Positions 8,365 to 17,383 of a DNA stretch of 64,000 bases are shown here, one piece after another. How positions within the stretch are numbered: the first letter of the stretch is position 1; each line of letters opens with the position of its first letter. The notes under the pieces were generated by a model that saw only the letters and a program-made list of their open reading frames with translations, was not told where the DNA came from and made no database searches. This DNA comes from Pseudotabrizicola sp051200875 (GTDB taxonomy: Bacteria; Pseudomonadota; Alphaproteobacteria; Rhodobacterales; Rhodobacteraceae): NCBI RefSeq assembly GCF_051200875.1, contig NZ_CP195191.1:2976001-3040000 (forward strand), given 5' to 3'. Both the position numbers and the translations under genes were made by a program.

Positions 8365-9897
8365 ATGCCGAATGATTCCACCGCGATCCTATCTTTGCCT
8401 TATATCCTTCCGGCCCAAGCGCAAAAGCACATCACCCATAACGAAGCTTTGCGCCTGTTGGACATTTTGGTGCAGCTGGTTGTCCTGAGCCGGCAGCTGA
8501 CCAGTCCACCGATCAGCCCAGCCGATGGGGATTGCTATCTTGTTCCATCGGGGGCACTGGATGGCTTTGCAGCTCATGAGGGCCAAATTGCGTGCTGGGA
8601 AGGAACAGGCTGGGCTTTTATCACGCCAAGGCCGGGCTGGCATGCTGAGATTCTGGATGAAAATTGCCGCGCAGTATTCGACGGAGTGACATGGGTTGGG
8701 ACAGAGGCAAGTTCGCTGCGGGTCGCAGAACTTGGAGTATCAACCGATGCCGATTCACTGAATAGGCTTGCCGTATCTTCTGCCGCGTCGCTTTTCACCC
8801 ACAGTGGGGCAGGCCACCAAGTCAAGATCAACAAGGCGACCGCTACTGATACAGCAAGTCTTTTGTTTCAAACGGGCTGGTCTGGGCGCGCTGAAATGGG
8901 AACCGCTGGCAGCGACAATTTCGAAATCAAGACAAGTTCGAATGGCTCCAGCTTTCAAACGTCTTTGCGCGCGCTTTCGTCCTCTGGGAAAGTCGAGCTT
9001 CCGCTTGGCGCGTCGCTCGCCTCAGGAAATGCCAATCAGCCAACGGTGAGCTTCCTGAACGATTTGGATACCGGCATCTTCTCGCCGGATGCAGACCAGA
9101 TCGGACTTGCGACGGGGGGATTTGTTCGGGCGGTTCTTTCGGGGGCTGCGCTTAACCTCTCCGTGCCGCTTACTGGCAGCGCCGTCACGCAGAGCAATAC
9201 TGACCAATCAGCAGGAAGGCTCATCAAGGTAGGTGATTTCGGGTTGGGAAGCGCGATTACCCTAACCAGCGCAGACGACCTGAATAATCTGTCGGCAGCT
9301 GGAATGTACTTCAATCCTACTGGCGGCAATACACCCGGAAACAATTATCCAATCAGTTCGGCCGGGGCGCTTTTGAACATCCGGCGATCTGCCACGAATT
9401 GGGTTCAGCAGTACGTGAGCTACGCAGGGGCATCCCTTGCAACGGACCTACGCGTTTTCATTCGATCCTACGGCGGCTCTGGCTGGTCTCCTTGGGTTGA
9501 ACAATTCCATCAGGGAACGATTGTGCGGCCGGTGAGCCAGTCTGCTGGCGTGCCGACGGGCGGTGTGATTGAGCGCGGAAGTAACGCCAATGGTGAGTAT
9601 GTCAGGTTTGCAGATGGGACGCAGATTTGCACTCTGCGGACAACGATCAGCCTTGCCATCAGCACGGCATTCTTGGGTGGGTTTCGGTCGGCTGCGCAGA
9701 CATGGGTGTTCCCTGCTGCCTTCATTGGAACCTCTCTGCCCGTCATCACTCTAACGCCCGAAAGTGCCTCAGCATTTGCGGGCGTTATGACAGCCGCGCC
9801 AACATCGGCAACAGCTTCATGGGCTGTCACTTCTGTCGTCAGTCAGACGGCTGCTAATCGAATGGTTTCCATGACGGCTACAGGACGCTGGTTCTAA
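8365..9897 (+). CDS. DUF2793 domain protein, tail-fibre-like
   Basis: The 510-residue protein starts at an ATG preceded by GAGAGGGG; the open frame extends upstream to a TTG at 8269 but without a better ribosome-binding site. The N-terminus (PYILPAQAQKHITHNEAL) is the DUF2793 signature, common in Rhodobacterales prophages, gene transfer agents and stand-alone loci. The rest is Ser/Ala/Thr/Gly-rich and resembles phage tail-fibre or collar modules, with a pyocin-knob-like segment around YPISSAGALLNI. It lies between an RTX gene and polysaccharide genes, with a small ORF 10 bp downstream and no other phage genes. It may be a captured fibre or adhesin module; its secretion route is unclear. Confidence 0.75.
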   Translation: MPNDSTAILSLPYILPAQAQKHITHNEALRLLDILVQLVVLSRQLTSPPISPADGDCYLVPSGALDGFAAHEGQIACWEGTGWAFITPRPGWHAEILDENCRAVFDGVTWVGTEASSLRVAELGVSTDADSLNRLAVSSAASLFTHSGAGHQVKINKATATDTASLLFQTGWSGRAEMGTAGSDNFEIKTSSNGSSFQTSLRALSSSGKVELPLGASLASGNANQPTVSFLNDLDTGIFSPDADQIGLATGGFVRAVLSGAALNLSVPLTGSAVTQSNTDQSAGRLIKVGDFGLGSAITLTSADDLNNLSAAGMYFNPTGGNTPGNNYPISSAGALLNIRRSATNWVQQYVSYAGASLATDLRVFIRSYGGSGWSPWVEQFHQGTIVRPVSQSAGVPTGGVIERGSNANGEYVRFADGTQICTLRTTISLAISTAFLGGFRSAAQTWVFPAAFIGTSLPVITLTPESASAFAGVMTAAPTSATASWAVTSVVSQTAANRMVSMTATGRWF

Positions 9898-9907
9898 GGA
9901 GTTTACG

Positions 9908-10222
9908 ATGAAAATCAGTTTTATGCCGATCCGCATGGACAGTGTTCTTGTTGCCGAGTTGAGCGCGGAGACACTGACACTGAATGGCGATGCCTATGAC
10001 TTTTCACATGTCGAGGAAGGGCAACCCGTTGAAGATCATGATTGTCCTTGGGTCATTGGTCCAGTGTCGCGGGTTGATGGCGAGTTGGAAGTGACACTGC
10101 TATTGCCGCATGGCGGACATCCACCTCATGAAACGGTGTTTCCACAGCCTGTACAGGTGGCTGGCGGTGCGATCCCATTACCTGCTTATGATGCGCCTGT
10201 GATGGATGACCATATGGAATAG
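9908..10222 (+). CDS. Small acidic hypothetical protein paired with DUF2793 gene
   Basis: This 104-residue acidic protein starts 10 bp after the DUF2793 stop, with an AAGGAG ribosome-binding site (9897-9902), so the two genes are probably co-transcribed and translated. It has no signal peptide or membrane segment. The middle is Asp/Glu/His/Pro-rich (EEGQPVEDHDCPWVIGPV). I do not recognise a domain; small proteins of this type sit next to phage tail genes in related bacteria, so a tail-assembly or chaperone-like partner role is possible but unproven. Confidence 0.7.
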   Translation: MKISFMPIRMDSVLVAELSAETLTLNGDAYDFSHVEEGQPVEDHDCPWVIGPVSRVDGELEVTLLLPHGGHPPHETVFPQPVQVAGGAIPLPAYDAPVMDDHME

Positions 10223-10230
10223 GTTCAGTA

Positions 10231-10785
10231 TCAGGCAAAGGGGGATTGGAAGTCCTTGAATGCCCCGGCCCTTGCGTCTTTGTCTGACAAGATTGCCTTT
10301 GCCGGATCAATCCCCCAATCTATTCCTAGGTCGGGATCATCAAAACGGATCGCGCCTTCAGCCTTTGGTGAGTAGTAGTCAGAACATTTGTAAAGAATTT
10401 CCGTACCGTCTTTGCGTGTGACGAAGCCATGTGCAAACCCAGCCGGAATGAACAGTTGCTGACCTGTCTCTGCCGTAAGGTCTATACCCATCCACTTTCC
10501 ATAGCTGGGGGAAGAGCGACGTAAGTCTACGACAACGTCAAAAATTGCCCCTTGGACCACCTGAACAAGTTTTGCCTGTGCGTTGGGCGGCGCCTGAAAG
10601 TGCAAGCCTCTTACCGTTCCAACGGAGGCAGACCATGAGCGATTGTCCTGAACGAAGTCTTCTTTGATCCCAAGCTCCTGAAGACGCTTATGGTTCCAGG
10701 ATTCCGAAAACCAGCCGCGGGAATCCCCAAACCTTGCTGGGCTTAACCGCAGGACGCCTTGCATTTCCAAACGCTCGACTTGCAT
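10231..10785 (-). CDS. rfbC: dTDP-4-dehydrorhamnose 3,5-epimerase
   Basis: The 184-residue protein matches RmlC/RfbC in length and motifs (DSRGWFSESW, VQDNRSWS, VRGLHFQAPP, FIPAGFAHGF). It epimerises dTDP-4-keto-6-deoxy-D-glucose at C3 and C5, the third step to dTDP-L-rhamnose, in the cytosol. The catalytic His of RGLHFQ and the Asp/Tyr region are present. It sits at the distal end of the minus-strand rhamnose group, separated from rfbA by two glycosyltransferase genes and by 112 bp that contain a hairpin, so it may have its own promoter. It faces the end of the DUF2793 pair. Confidence 0.95.
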   Translation of the reverse strand: MQVERLEMQGVLRLSPARFGDSRGWFSESWNHKRLQELGIKEDFVQDNRSWSASVGTVRGLHFQAPPNAQAKLVQVVQGAIFDVVVDLRRSSPSYGKWMGIDLTAETGQQLFIPAGFAHGFVTRKDGTEILYKCSDYYSPKAEGAIRFDDPDLGIDWGIDPAKAILSDKDARAGAFKDFQSPFA

Positions 10786-10809
10786 CAGAACAGGTTCACC
10801 TTTCTAGAA

Positions 10810-10837
10810 CTGATCTGGTTTGCGAACCCCAGATCAG
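10810..10837 (-). terminator. Strong hairpin between GT4 gene and rfbC
   Basis: Inverted repeat CTGATCTGG / CCAGATCAG (9-bp stem, about 10-nt loop) in the 112-bp gap before rfbC. There is no U-run on the minus-strand side, so it could be an attenuator, a processing site or a weak terminator rather than a canonical intrinsic terminator. Confidence 0.35.
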
Positions 10838-10897
10838 AGTGCCGAGCAACAAAGTGACGGCTATTCGGTCACGAATTAACTCTTGATTATGGTTGTT

Positions 10898-12082
10898 TCA
10901 TGGCCGGTTTGCATCGTGGATGTCTGTGGAGGAAGACATTTTTCGGATCAGTGGAATCAGATTTTCGGACCATTTGGAAAAGGAAAATCTTTTCGAGAAG
11001 GCGGCTTGTATCTGAGAGGTATGGCTCATTTCGTCTTTTCGCATTTCAGCGACGAGACGTTCGATTTCTTTAGCCGCCATTTCCGGGTCTTGATCTGAAA
11101 ATGATACGGACATCGGATGCGCCGCGACGATTTCTGCCATTCCCAATATGTTCGTCGTCGCAATCGGAAGGCCTGCTTGAAACGCTTCCAGTGCTGCGAT
11201 CGGCATTCCTTCATATCGTGAGGTAGAGAGAAATATGTCTGCCCGATGTAAAATGGGCCGCACGTCCGCCACGGGGCCAAGGAACGTCACGCGCCGATCA
11301 ACGTCGTCTGGTTTCAGGCCAGAGTTCTGGATGAAATGCTCACGGAAGTCTGAACTGTTGGTCCCCTCTCCGCATAGCAGAAACTGAAAATCTGCCCTTA
11401 CCTTTCCGAAAATCTGTGCGGCCAGCCGGTGGTTCTTTTGATAGCCCACCCGACCGGTCATTACGATGATTGGTATACCGTCGCGCTTTTCACGGGGTAT
11501 CGGCTCTAGGTTGGCGCAGTTTTCCAGAACATGCGTTGAGTGTCTGTTCAGGGCCCCAGCCATTCCTGGAGATCGGGCATACGTGTCGAGCGCCGCTTGT
11601 GACAGGAAGAGCAGATGATGTGGAGGCATCATGCGGAGAAGACCGAGTTCTGTAGCCCGCGAAATCCAACCGGTGAACGGCCGGTGGCCGGGACCAAAGG
11701 GCAAGCCATGAAGTGTTATGGCCAATTCGGGTAAGGGTTTCTTTCTTATGTGACGCCAGACAGCGATAAGCCGTAACAATAAGACAGCCATCCGTGCGTG
11801 TGCCCAGACAAGATTTGGTTGATCTATGTCGATCTGGGTGGAGATTCCCCGCAGTGCTTTCGCGGCGCGCGATATCGACAGTGAGGTGCGCAATCCCGGT
11901 TGGGTGATGTGCTTTCCGCCATGAGTGCTGACAAATTCATAGCCACCGGAATTCACGTCAGACATCACCGTGAATCGGAAGTCACCATTTGCGGCCTTCA
12001 GGATCTGCTCGATGTATCGTGGTACACCGGACAATCCACCATCGCCGCCAATCAGTAGGATATGCGGTTTAGACCTTGGCAA
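10898..12082 (-). CDS. Glycosyltransferase family 4 (GT-B)
   Basis: A GT-B retaining glycosyltransferase of about 394 residues. It shows an N-terminal Gly-rich loop (LLIGGDGGLSGVPRY), a donor-domain start (IVMTGRVGYQKNHRL) and the GT4 E-x7-E element (STSRYEGMPIAALEAFQAG). It transfers a nucleotide-activated sugar during glycan assembly on the inner side of the cytoplasmic membrane. A TTG at 12082 preceded by GGGGAG at 9 nt fits best; a TTG at 12106 is possible but lacks a good site. The start overlaps the upstream GT2 gene, implying translational coupling in the rfbB-D-A-GT2-GT4 operon. The sugar is unknown; rhamnose is likely given the neighbours. Confidence 0.88.
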   Translation of the reverse strand: MPRSKPHILLIGGDGGLSGVPRYIEQILKAANGDFRFTVMSDVNSGGYEFVSTHGGKHITQPGLRTSLSISRAAKALRGISTQIDIDQPNLVWAHARMAVLLLRLIAVWRHIRKKPLPELAITLHGLPFGPGHRPFTGWISRATELGLLRMMPPHHLLFLSQAALDTYARSPGMAGALNRHSTHVLENCANLEPIPREKRDGIPIIVMTGRVGYQKNHRLAAQIFGKVRADFQFLLCGEGTNSSDFREHFIQNSGLKPDDVDRRVTFLGPVADVRPILHRADIFLSTSRYEGMPIAALEAFQAGLPIATTNILGMAEIVAAHPMSVSFSDQDPEMAAKEIERLVAEMRKDEMSHTSQIQAAFSKRFSFSKWSENLIPLIRKMSSSTDIHDANRP

Positions 12083-12995
12083 CGCAAACCGCTCCCCAGA
12101 AGCCAATTCTTGAAATCAACCCTTGTCGATAGACGCCTGATTTTCGCATCAGGGAAAGCCGGGTTGTGAAATCACCGTTTCTTGCGGCAGCGAAATCATG
12201 AAGGCAATCGCGATTTTCCGCTGTTAAGACATCCTTGATGCGTAGAAGGGCTGCAATATTTCGGTCAATTCTTTGGGAATAGCTGCCGTCCCATACGCCG
12301 CGTTTGACTTTAAGGCTGGCGAGAAAGCCTTCTCCTTGGCCTACTAGATTGTCTTCGTGCTGCCGATAAAGCAGGCTTGGCTTCGGATCACAGATTACCT
12401 GTCCACCGGCTCCGGAAATCACAAGATAAAGCCACCAATCGTGAAAAGGCACATCGCGGGCGGCCGCTAATGTGGAACGCACAAGGCGGAGCGCAGCATC
12501 GTTAAGGATGATCGTATTCCCTGCCGCGATATTTTCGACGAGCGCATTCTTGAACGAGGGGGCGGCGGGAAATGTTCGAGAAGGTTTTCGCCTGTTGAAT
12601 CTTGGCCACCAGTTCACACGGCGGCAGCAGTAAAGTGCCGGTCGCTGATCGTCGATCTCGTCCAGCGCCCTCAAACCGCGCTCAAGTTTATCAGGAAACC
12701 AAATGTCGTCCTGATCGCTGAGTGCAACCGGCCCTTGCAAGCCCGGTAACGAAAGTAGGGAAAAGAAGTTCGCAACAAAGCCTTTTCCGGGGCCTTCCAC
12801 TACTTCTGCAGAGGACATTCGTGCGAACTCATTCAGGACAGCACGGCTTGCATCAGTGGATTTGTCATCCCCCGCTATCAGACGCCAGTTCCCAAGGCTT
12901 TGCTCTTTGATGCTGGCCAACTGGTCGGGCAAATTTTCCGCGCCATTGTGCACGGCCATTAGAACTGTAACCAAACTCGACGACCCGGTTCTCAC
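12069..12995 (-). CDS. Glycosyltransferase family 2
   Basis: The 308-residue protein has a GT-A fold signature: VTVLMAVHNGAENL near residue 10, GDDKSTDAS, and SDQDDIWFPDKL with the metal-binding DxD. It resembles rhamnosyltransferases of the GT2 family that act on O-antigen or capsule intermediates in the cytoplasm. It starts at a GTG whose bases overlap the TGA of rfbA (GTGA), so translation is coupled to dTDP-rhamnose synthesis, which supports rhamnose as donor by context. Length is normal for the family. Confidence 0.9.
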   Translation of the reverse strand: MRTGSSSLVTVLMAVHNGAENLPDQLASIKEQSLGNWRLIAGDDKSTDASRAVLNEFARMSSAEVVEGPGKGFVANFFSLLSLPGLQGPVALSDQDDIWFPDKLERGLRALDEIDDQRPALYCCRRVNWWPRFNRRKPSRTFPAAPSFKNALVENIAAGNTIILNDAALRLVRSTLAAARDVPFHDWWLYLVISGAGGQVICDPKPSLLYRQHEDNLVGQGEGFLASLKVKRGVWDGSYSQRIDRNIAALLRIKDVLTAENRDCLHDFAAARNGDFTTRLSLMRKSGVYRQGLISRIGFWGAVCVAKV

Positions 12996-13897
12996 TCACC
13001 CAACCTAGAATGAGCCAAGAGCCCCAGCAGGTAATCCCCATAGGCATTCTTTGCATATTGTGCAGCAATTCGGGCCAAGTCTTCGCGCGTGATCCAGCCG
13101 TTTTCAAAGGCGATTTCTTCTGGGCAACCGACTTGAAGCCCCTGCCTCATTTCCAGCGTCCGAACAAAATTTCCAGCATCAAGCAAACTTGAATGTGTTC
13201 CGGTATCAAGCCATGCATAGCCACGGCCCATTCTGTTCACCTGAAGGGAGCCTTCGTTCAAATACAGTTCAAGGAGCGAAGTTATTTCCAACTCTCCCCG
13301 GGCCGATGGCTTGACTTGTCGCGCGCGTTTCGGGGCCCGCCCGTCCAGAAAATACAAACCTGTAACCGCATAATTCGATGCGGGTTTGGACGGTTTTTCG
13401 ATGATCGAAACGACCTGCCCCGTCTCGTTGAAACCGACCACGCCATAGCGCTCTGGATCAGAAACCTGATAGCCAAAAACGGTGCCACCACTTTCTTGGG
13501 CGTCCGCAGCCGCAAGCATGCGCGTCAGGCCCTGCCCAAAGAAGATGTTGTCGCCAAGCACCATAGCCGATGGTGCGCCATCCAGAAATTCCTCAGCCAA
13601 GATATAGGCTTGGGCGAGCCCATCGGGCGAAGGTTGAGCGATGAAACTAAAGTTTAGTCCCCATTGGCTGCCATCGCCAAGAAGTCTGCGGAACTGATCT
13701 TGATCCTGAGGGGTGGTGATGATCGCAATCTCGCGAACGCCAGCCAGCATAAGAACCGACAGTGGATAGTAGATCATCGGCTTGTCGTAGACCGGCAAAA
13801 GCTGCTTAGAAATCCCGATGGTAATGGGATAGAGGCGGGTTCCGGAACCGCCCGCCAGAATTATGCCCTTCCGACCTGACGCCGTCTTTTTGGTCAT
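12992..13897 (-). CDS. rfbA: Glucose-1-phosphate thymidylyltransferase
   Basis: The 301-residue protein has the nucleotidyltransferase signature GIILAGGSGTRLYPIT near the N-terminus, the KPMIYYPLSVLMLAG block, GDNIFFG and EKPSKPASNYAVTGLYF, all typical of RmlA/RfbA. It makes dTDP-glucose from dTTP and glucose-1-phosphate, the entry step to dTDP-L-rhamnose, and is usually feedback-inhibited by dTDP-rhamnose. Its ATG overlaps the rfbD stop (ATGA) and its stop overlaps the next GTG, so the operon is tightly coupled. The order B-D-A with C displaced is common in alphaproteobacteria. Confidence 0.97.
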   Translation of the reverse strand: MTKKTASGRKGIILAGGSGTRLYPITIGISKQLLPVYDKPMIYYPLSVLMLAGVREIAIITTPQDQDQFRRLLGDGSQWGLNFSFIAQPSPDGLAQAYILAEEFLDGAPSAMVLGDNIFFGQGLTRMLAAADAQESGGTVFGYQVSDPERYGVVGFNETGQVVSIIEKPSKPASNYAVTGLYFLDGRAPKRARQVKPSARGELEITSLLELYLNEGSLQVNRMGRGYAWLDTGTHSSLLDAGNFVRTLEMRQGLQVGCPEEIAFENGWITREDLARIAAQYAKNAYGDYLLGLLAHSRLGE

Positions 13898-14745
13898 TCA
13901 ATGGCTCCTAATTCCTTTAATACCGTGGCGATCCCGTTCTGCCAATCGGGGCGAGACAGATCAAAGTCAGATAGACCCGAACAGTCCAATCGGCTGTTGG
14001 CCGGTCTGCGAGCTGGTGTCGGGTAGGCGCTGGTTGGGATATCAGAAATTTGGCAGGACAGTCCTGCCTGTTGCATGATTGCTCGGGCGAAATCTGCCCA
14101 TGACACGTCCGGCGCGCCAGAATAGTGGTAAATACCTGCCTTCGCAGGCTCGGCCATCAGACGTTCCGAAATGGTCAGACATGCCGCAGCAACGTCTCTT
14201 GCGGGGGTAGGGCCGCCAATTTGGTCAGCGACGACGTTCAACTGCTCTCGTTCACGGCCTAGGCGGATCATGGTTTTGAGGAAGTTGGCGCCATGGGCCG
14301 AGAAGACCCAAGAGGTTCTAAGGATCACTGACGTACCAGCGGCGCTGAGGATGCCCGTTTCACCGACGAGTTTTGATCTGCCATAGGCGCTAAGGGGGGC
14401 TGGCATATCATCTATGCGGTAGGGATTGCTGCCTAAGCCGTCGAATACATAGTCGGTCGAGATATGGACGAACGGAATCTTTCGCAGTGCGCACTCTTCC
14501 GCCATTGCAGTCGGCGACCGGCCATTCACAAGTGTAGCGGTTTCTTCTTCGGTTTCGGCACGGTCAACCGCGGTCCAAGCCGCTGCGTTTATTACCCGGT
14601 CTGGTCGATGGGTGCGTATGGCAGTGACACAAGAGGTGGGATCTAAGAGATCAGCCGACTCCCGCCCCAAGAATGTGGCCTGCGGAGCCAAGCGATGAAG
14701 CTCTTTTGCCACCTGTCCCGTTGCACCAAAGACCAGAAGGTTCAT
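13894..14745 (-). CDS. rfbD: dTDP-4-dehydrorhamnose reductase
   Basis: The likely start is the ATG at 14745 overlapping the rfbB stop (ATGA), giving 283 residues beginning MNLLVFGATGQVAKEL. An upstream in-frame extension to 14823 lies inside rfbB and is not credible. The Rossmann GATGQVA motif, the NAAAWTAVDRAE block, the active-site YVFDG and YGRSKLVGE (Tyr-x3-Lys) and RTSWVF are RmlD hallmarks. It reduces dTDP-6-deoxy-L-lyxo-4-hexulose to dTDP-L-rhamnose with NAD(P)H. Confidence 0.96.
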   Translation of the reverse strand: MNLLVFGATGQVAKELHRLAPQATFLGRESADLLDPTSCVTAIRTHRPDRVINAAAWTAVDRAETEEETATLVNGRSPTAMAEECALRKIPFVHISTDYVFDGLGSNPYRIDDMPAPLSAYGRSKLVGETGILSAAGTSVILRTSWVFSAHGANFLKTMIRLGREREQLNVVADQIGGPTPARDVAAACLTISERLMAEPAKAGIYHYSGAPDVSWADFARAIMQQAGLSCQISDIPTSAYPTPARRPANSRLDCSGLSDFDLSRPDWQNGIATVLKELGAIE

Positions 14746-15791
14746 GCCTTTGTTCCCAGTCGCAGTCCAACGCCATGGCGGGCTTGCAGCGGGCGCCACC
14801 AATCTTCGTTCGACAGGTACCAATCAACTGTCCGTGCCAAACCTTCTTCAACTGTCACACTAGGCTTCCAACCAAGTTCCGTTCGAATCCGTGAAGGATC
14901 AATCGCATAGCGCGCGTCATGGCCTGGGCGGTCAGTGACGAAGGTGATTTGATCGGCGTACGAGCCGTTTGCCTTGGGCTGCTTTACATCAAGGATCGAA
15001 CAAAGTGTCTTGACCAATTCAAGGTTCGTCCGCTCATTCTCGCCGCCGATATTGTAGCTGCGACCGATCTTCCCTTTTTGAACGACAAGTAACAGAGCGT
15101 CCGCGTGATCTTCGACGAACAACCAATCCCGGATGTTCGACCCGTCACCGTAAATGGGCAATGGCTTGCCGGCCAAAGCGTTCAGGATGATTACCGGGAT
15201 GAGTTTTTCCGGGAAGTGAAATGGCCCGTAGTTGTTCGAGCAATTTGTCAGAACGACTGGCAGCCCATAGGTTTCGTGCCAAGCCCTAACCAAGTGGTCC
15301 GAAGCTGCCTTTGAGGCAGAGTAGGGCGACCGAGGATCATAGGGCGTGTCTTCGGTGAACTTCACCGACGGATCATTTGGCAGGCTTCCGAAAACTTCAT
15401 CGGTAGAAATATGGTGGAACCTAAAGCTTTCTGGTTTGCCCTTGCGCGTCCAGTAAGCGCGCGCTGCTTCCAGCATATTGTAGGTGCCGGTGATGTTTGT
15501 TTCGACAAAATCTCCCGGCCCATCAATCGAGCGATCAACATGAGATTCTGCCGCCAAATGCATGACCAGATCAGGGTCATGGTCCGAAAAGATCCGTTCC
15601 AAAGCTGCGCGGTCGCGAATATCGGCGTGTTCAAAAACATAACCTGGTGCATTTGAAACGCTTGCCACATTTTCTAGGCAGGCGGCATAAGTTAGCGAGT
15701 CAAGATTGATGACGCTGTGACCGTCGCGAATGGCCTTGCGAACCACGGCCGAGCCAATGAAACCGGCACCGCCCGTCACCAAAATCTTCAT
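14742..15791 (-). CDS. rfbB: dTDP-glucose 4,6-dehydratase
   Basis: Starts at ATG 15791 behind GAAGGGGA; the upstream GTG at 15806 would read through that site. The 349-residue protein has GGAGFIGSAVV (NAD binding), HLAAESHVDRS, the catalytic STDEVFG segment and YSASKAASDHLV (Tyr-x3-Lys), all RmlB signatures of the extended SDR family. It converts dTDP-glucose to dTDP-4-keto-6-deoxyglucose. It follows the coiled-coil gene by 34 bp and overlaps rfbD, so it is an early gene of the rhamnose operon. Confidence 0.97.
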   Translation of the reverse strand: MKILVTGGAGFIGSAVVRKAIRDGHSVINLDSLTYAACLENVASVSNAPGYVFEHADIRDRAALERIFSDHDPDLVMHLAAESHVDRSIDGPGDFVETNITGTYNMLEAARAYWTRKGKPESFRFHHISTDEVFGSLPNDPSVKFTEDTPYDPRSPYSASKAASDHLVRAWHETYGLPVVLTNCSNNYGPFHFPEKLIPVIILNALAGKPLPIYGDGSNIRDWLFVEDHADALLLVVQKGKIGRSYNIGGENERTNLELVKTLCSILDVKQPKANGSYADQITFVTDRPGHDARYAIDPSRIRTELGWKPSVTVEEGLARTVDWYLSNEDWWRPLQARHGVGLRLGTKA

Positions 15792-15825
15792 GTCAGTCCC
15801 CTTCACTCACACGACGCTGAAACAG

Positions 15826-17145
15826 TCAGTCGATTGCCTTACGGATCTTTCGCAGAGGCGTCATCAAGCGATAGCTGCGTGAGCGATATATTTTCGCGAT
15901 TTCAGTCTGAAGCCATGTAATCTTCCCGTCCCGCTCTTCCAACTGGGCGCGAAGAGACAGCAGCTCGTCAGACATGCTTGTGACCTGGTCGGTCAGTCTG
16001 CGCGCCTGATCGTAATACCCTTCCAGGTCTTCCTGACCACGATGCAGTTGATCAATTTTGCATAGCAGATCGCCGCGTTCAGATTCAAAGTTCTCGACCT
16101 GACCATGATAGTTTTCGAGGCTGGCACTCATAAGTCGGACTTGTTCACGCAATTGCTGGATCATCTGACCAGACTCTGCTTCGGCCTTTTCGCGGGCCGT
16201 TATTGCCGCTTGCTCCGCCTCTTTCAGTTTTGCCTCGAATGATGCCTGAATTGTCCTTGTAGAAGCGGCTTGCGCGGACGTCTTTGCCCGTTCGGCGTTG
16301 AGCATTGCCTGCAACTGTTCAATGCCCTCGCGATCCAGACGTACCTGTTCACGCAAAAGAGACATTTCCTTTTCAGTCTGACTCAGCGCAGTCCGGGTTT
16401 TGGCCAAGGACATTTCACTGGATTTGGCCTTACTCTGCTCTTTTGCAAAAGAGGCATGGACTTCATCCGAGGTAGTCGTGTCCAACTTTACTTGCGCTTG
16501 CAGCAGTTCAACTTCTTGCGTCAGGCGAGAGATCAGGGTTTGCGACTTATCTTGAGCCGCCGCTGAAAGCGTGTCGACCTTATCAGTGTAGGCGCTAAAG
16601 ACTTCATCAGCCGCAAGCATGGATTGAGGCCTAAAGCCACTCGTCGATAGGGCAGAAGCAGTCAGTTCTTCCGCAGCAGCCGAGGCATTCGGATCGCGAC
16701 GCAGGGCGTCACGCGCGATCATCAAAAGAACGGGGTCGGTTGCTGAACGCAAATTGGCCAAGTTCTCTGGCGCGGTAAGGCCCGTTGCCTCAGCGCAGGC
16801 CGCAGGGGCAAGCGTCAGCATTGTATCAAAAACCAAAGTCGTCTGCCGTCGCCTAGCGCGTTTCAAGGCGAGCAAGGGGCGAACCTCTTCTCTCCAAGCT
16901 TTGACAGCATCGGACGGCATTGTTCCTGATGCTAGGCTAAGCGCGACCCAAGATTCAGGTTCTGGACATAGGACTGTCAAACGAAATTGCCCGCCATCTG
17001 AGATCGCAGGAGCCAACTCATCTAGGCTTTTTATCTGTTTCGCAGCCGACGAGGAGGACAACAGCTCCGCAGCCCCGACGACAGATGTCGTAGACGGTAG
17101 ACAAAGGACCAGCAGGGGCTGGTCGGAAGCGTTTCCATCCGGCAT
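15826..17145 (-). CDS. Coiled-coil protein of polysaccharide operon
   Basis: The 439-residue protein has an N-terminal domain of about 190 residues that I cannot assign. A long coiled coil follows, about 200-425, rich in Gln/Glu/Leu heptads (LLREQVRLDREGIEQLQ, LLSLRAQLEERDGKI). It ends with IYRSRSYRLMTPLRKI, a motif that often terminates glycosyltransferases and their coiled-coil partners in O-antigen loci. No signal peptide or membrane span is seen. It is first in the minus-strand operon, 34 bp before rfbB. A scaffold or chain-length-ruler role in the glycosylation complex is an inference from the coil and the context. Confidence 0.75.
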   Translation of the reverse strand: MPDGNASDQPLLVLCLPSTTSVVGAAELLSSSSAAKQIKSLDELAPAISDGGQFRLTVLCPEPESWVALSLASGTMPSDAVKAWREEVRPLLALKRARRRQTTLVFDTMLTLAPAACAEATGLTAPENLANLRSATDPVLLMIARDALRRDPNASAAAEELTASALSTSGFRPQSMLAADEVFSAYTDKVDTLSAAAQDKSQTLISRLTQEVELLQAQVKLDTTTSDEVHASFAKEQSKAKSSEMSLAKTRTALSQTEKEMSLLREQVRLDREGIEQLQAMLNAERAKTSAQAASTRTIQASFEAKLKEAEQAAITAREKAEAESGQMIQQLREQVRLMSASLENYHGQVENFESERGDLLCKIDQLHRGQEDLEGYYDQARRLTDQVTSMSDELLSLRAQLEERDGKITWLQTEIAKIYRSRSYRLMTPLRKIRKAID

Positions 17146-17383
17146 TAGTAAGAGCCTCGCTCAGAAATCGTTAGAGACAGCGGCCAAGTAAACGCTGGCT
17201 GAAATGAGGGACAGCGGCCAATATCCAAGGGGTAGACCTTAACAGGTCGCAACATACGATTGCGCCGATGAAGATCGTTCTTGCTCGCGGGGGGCGTCAT
17301 CAAATCCGTTCCAGAAGTCTCGTTGTCACTTCAGACCTATAACTACTGTCTTAATGGATGTCAGCATGTGATCCGGACGCAGG

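Noticed and set aside
11471..11480. TGGTATACCG, nearly the GntR operator
   Set aside because: It lies inside the GT4 coding sequence and breaks the palindrome at the last base; probably chance.
17176..17221. Repeated GACAGCGGCCAA with a 34-bp spacing
   Set aside because: Short, only two copies, and no relation to a promoter or binding-site pattern that I know.
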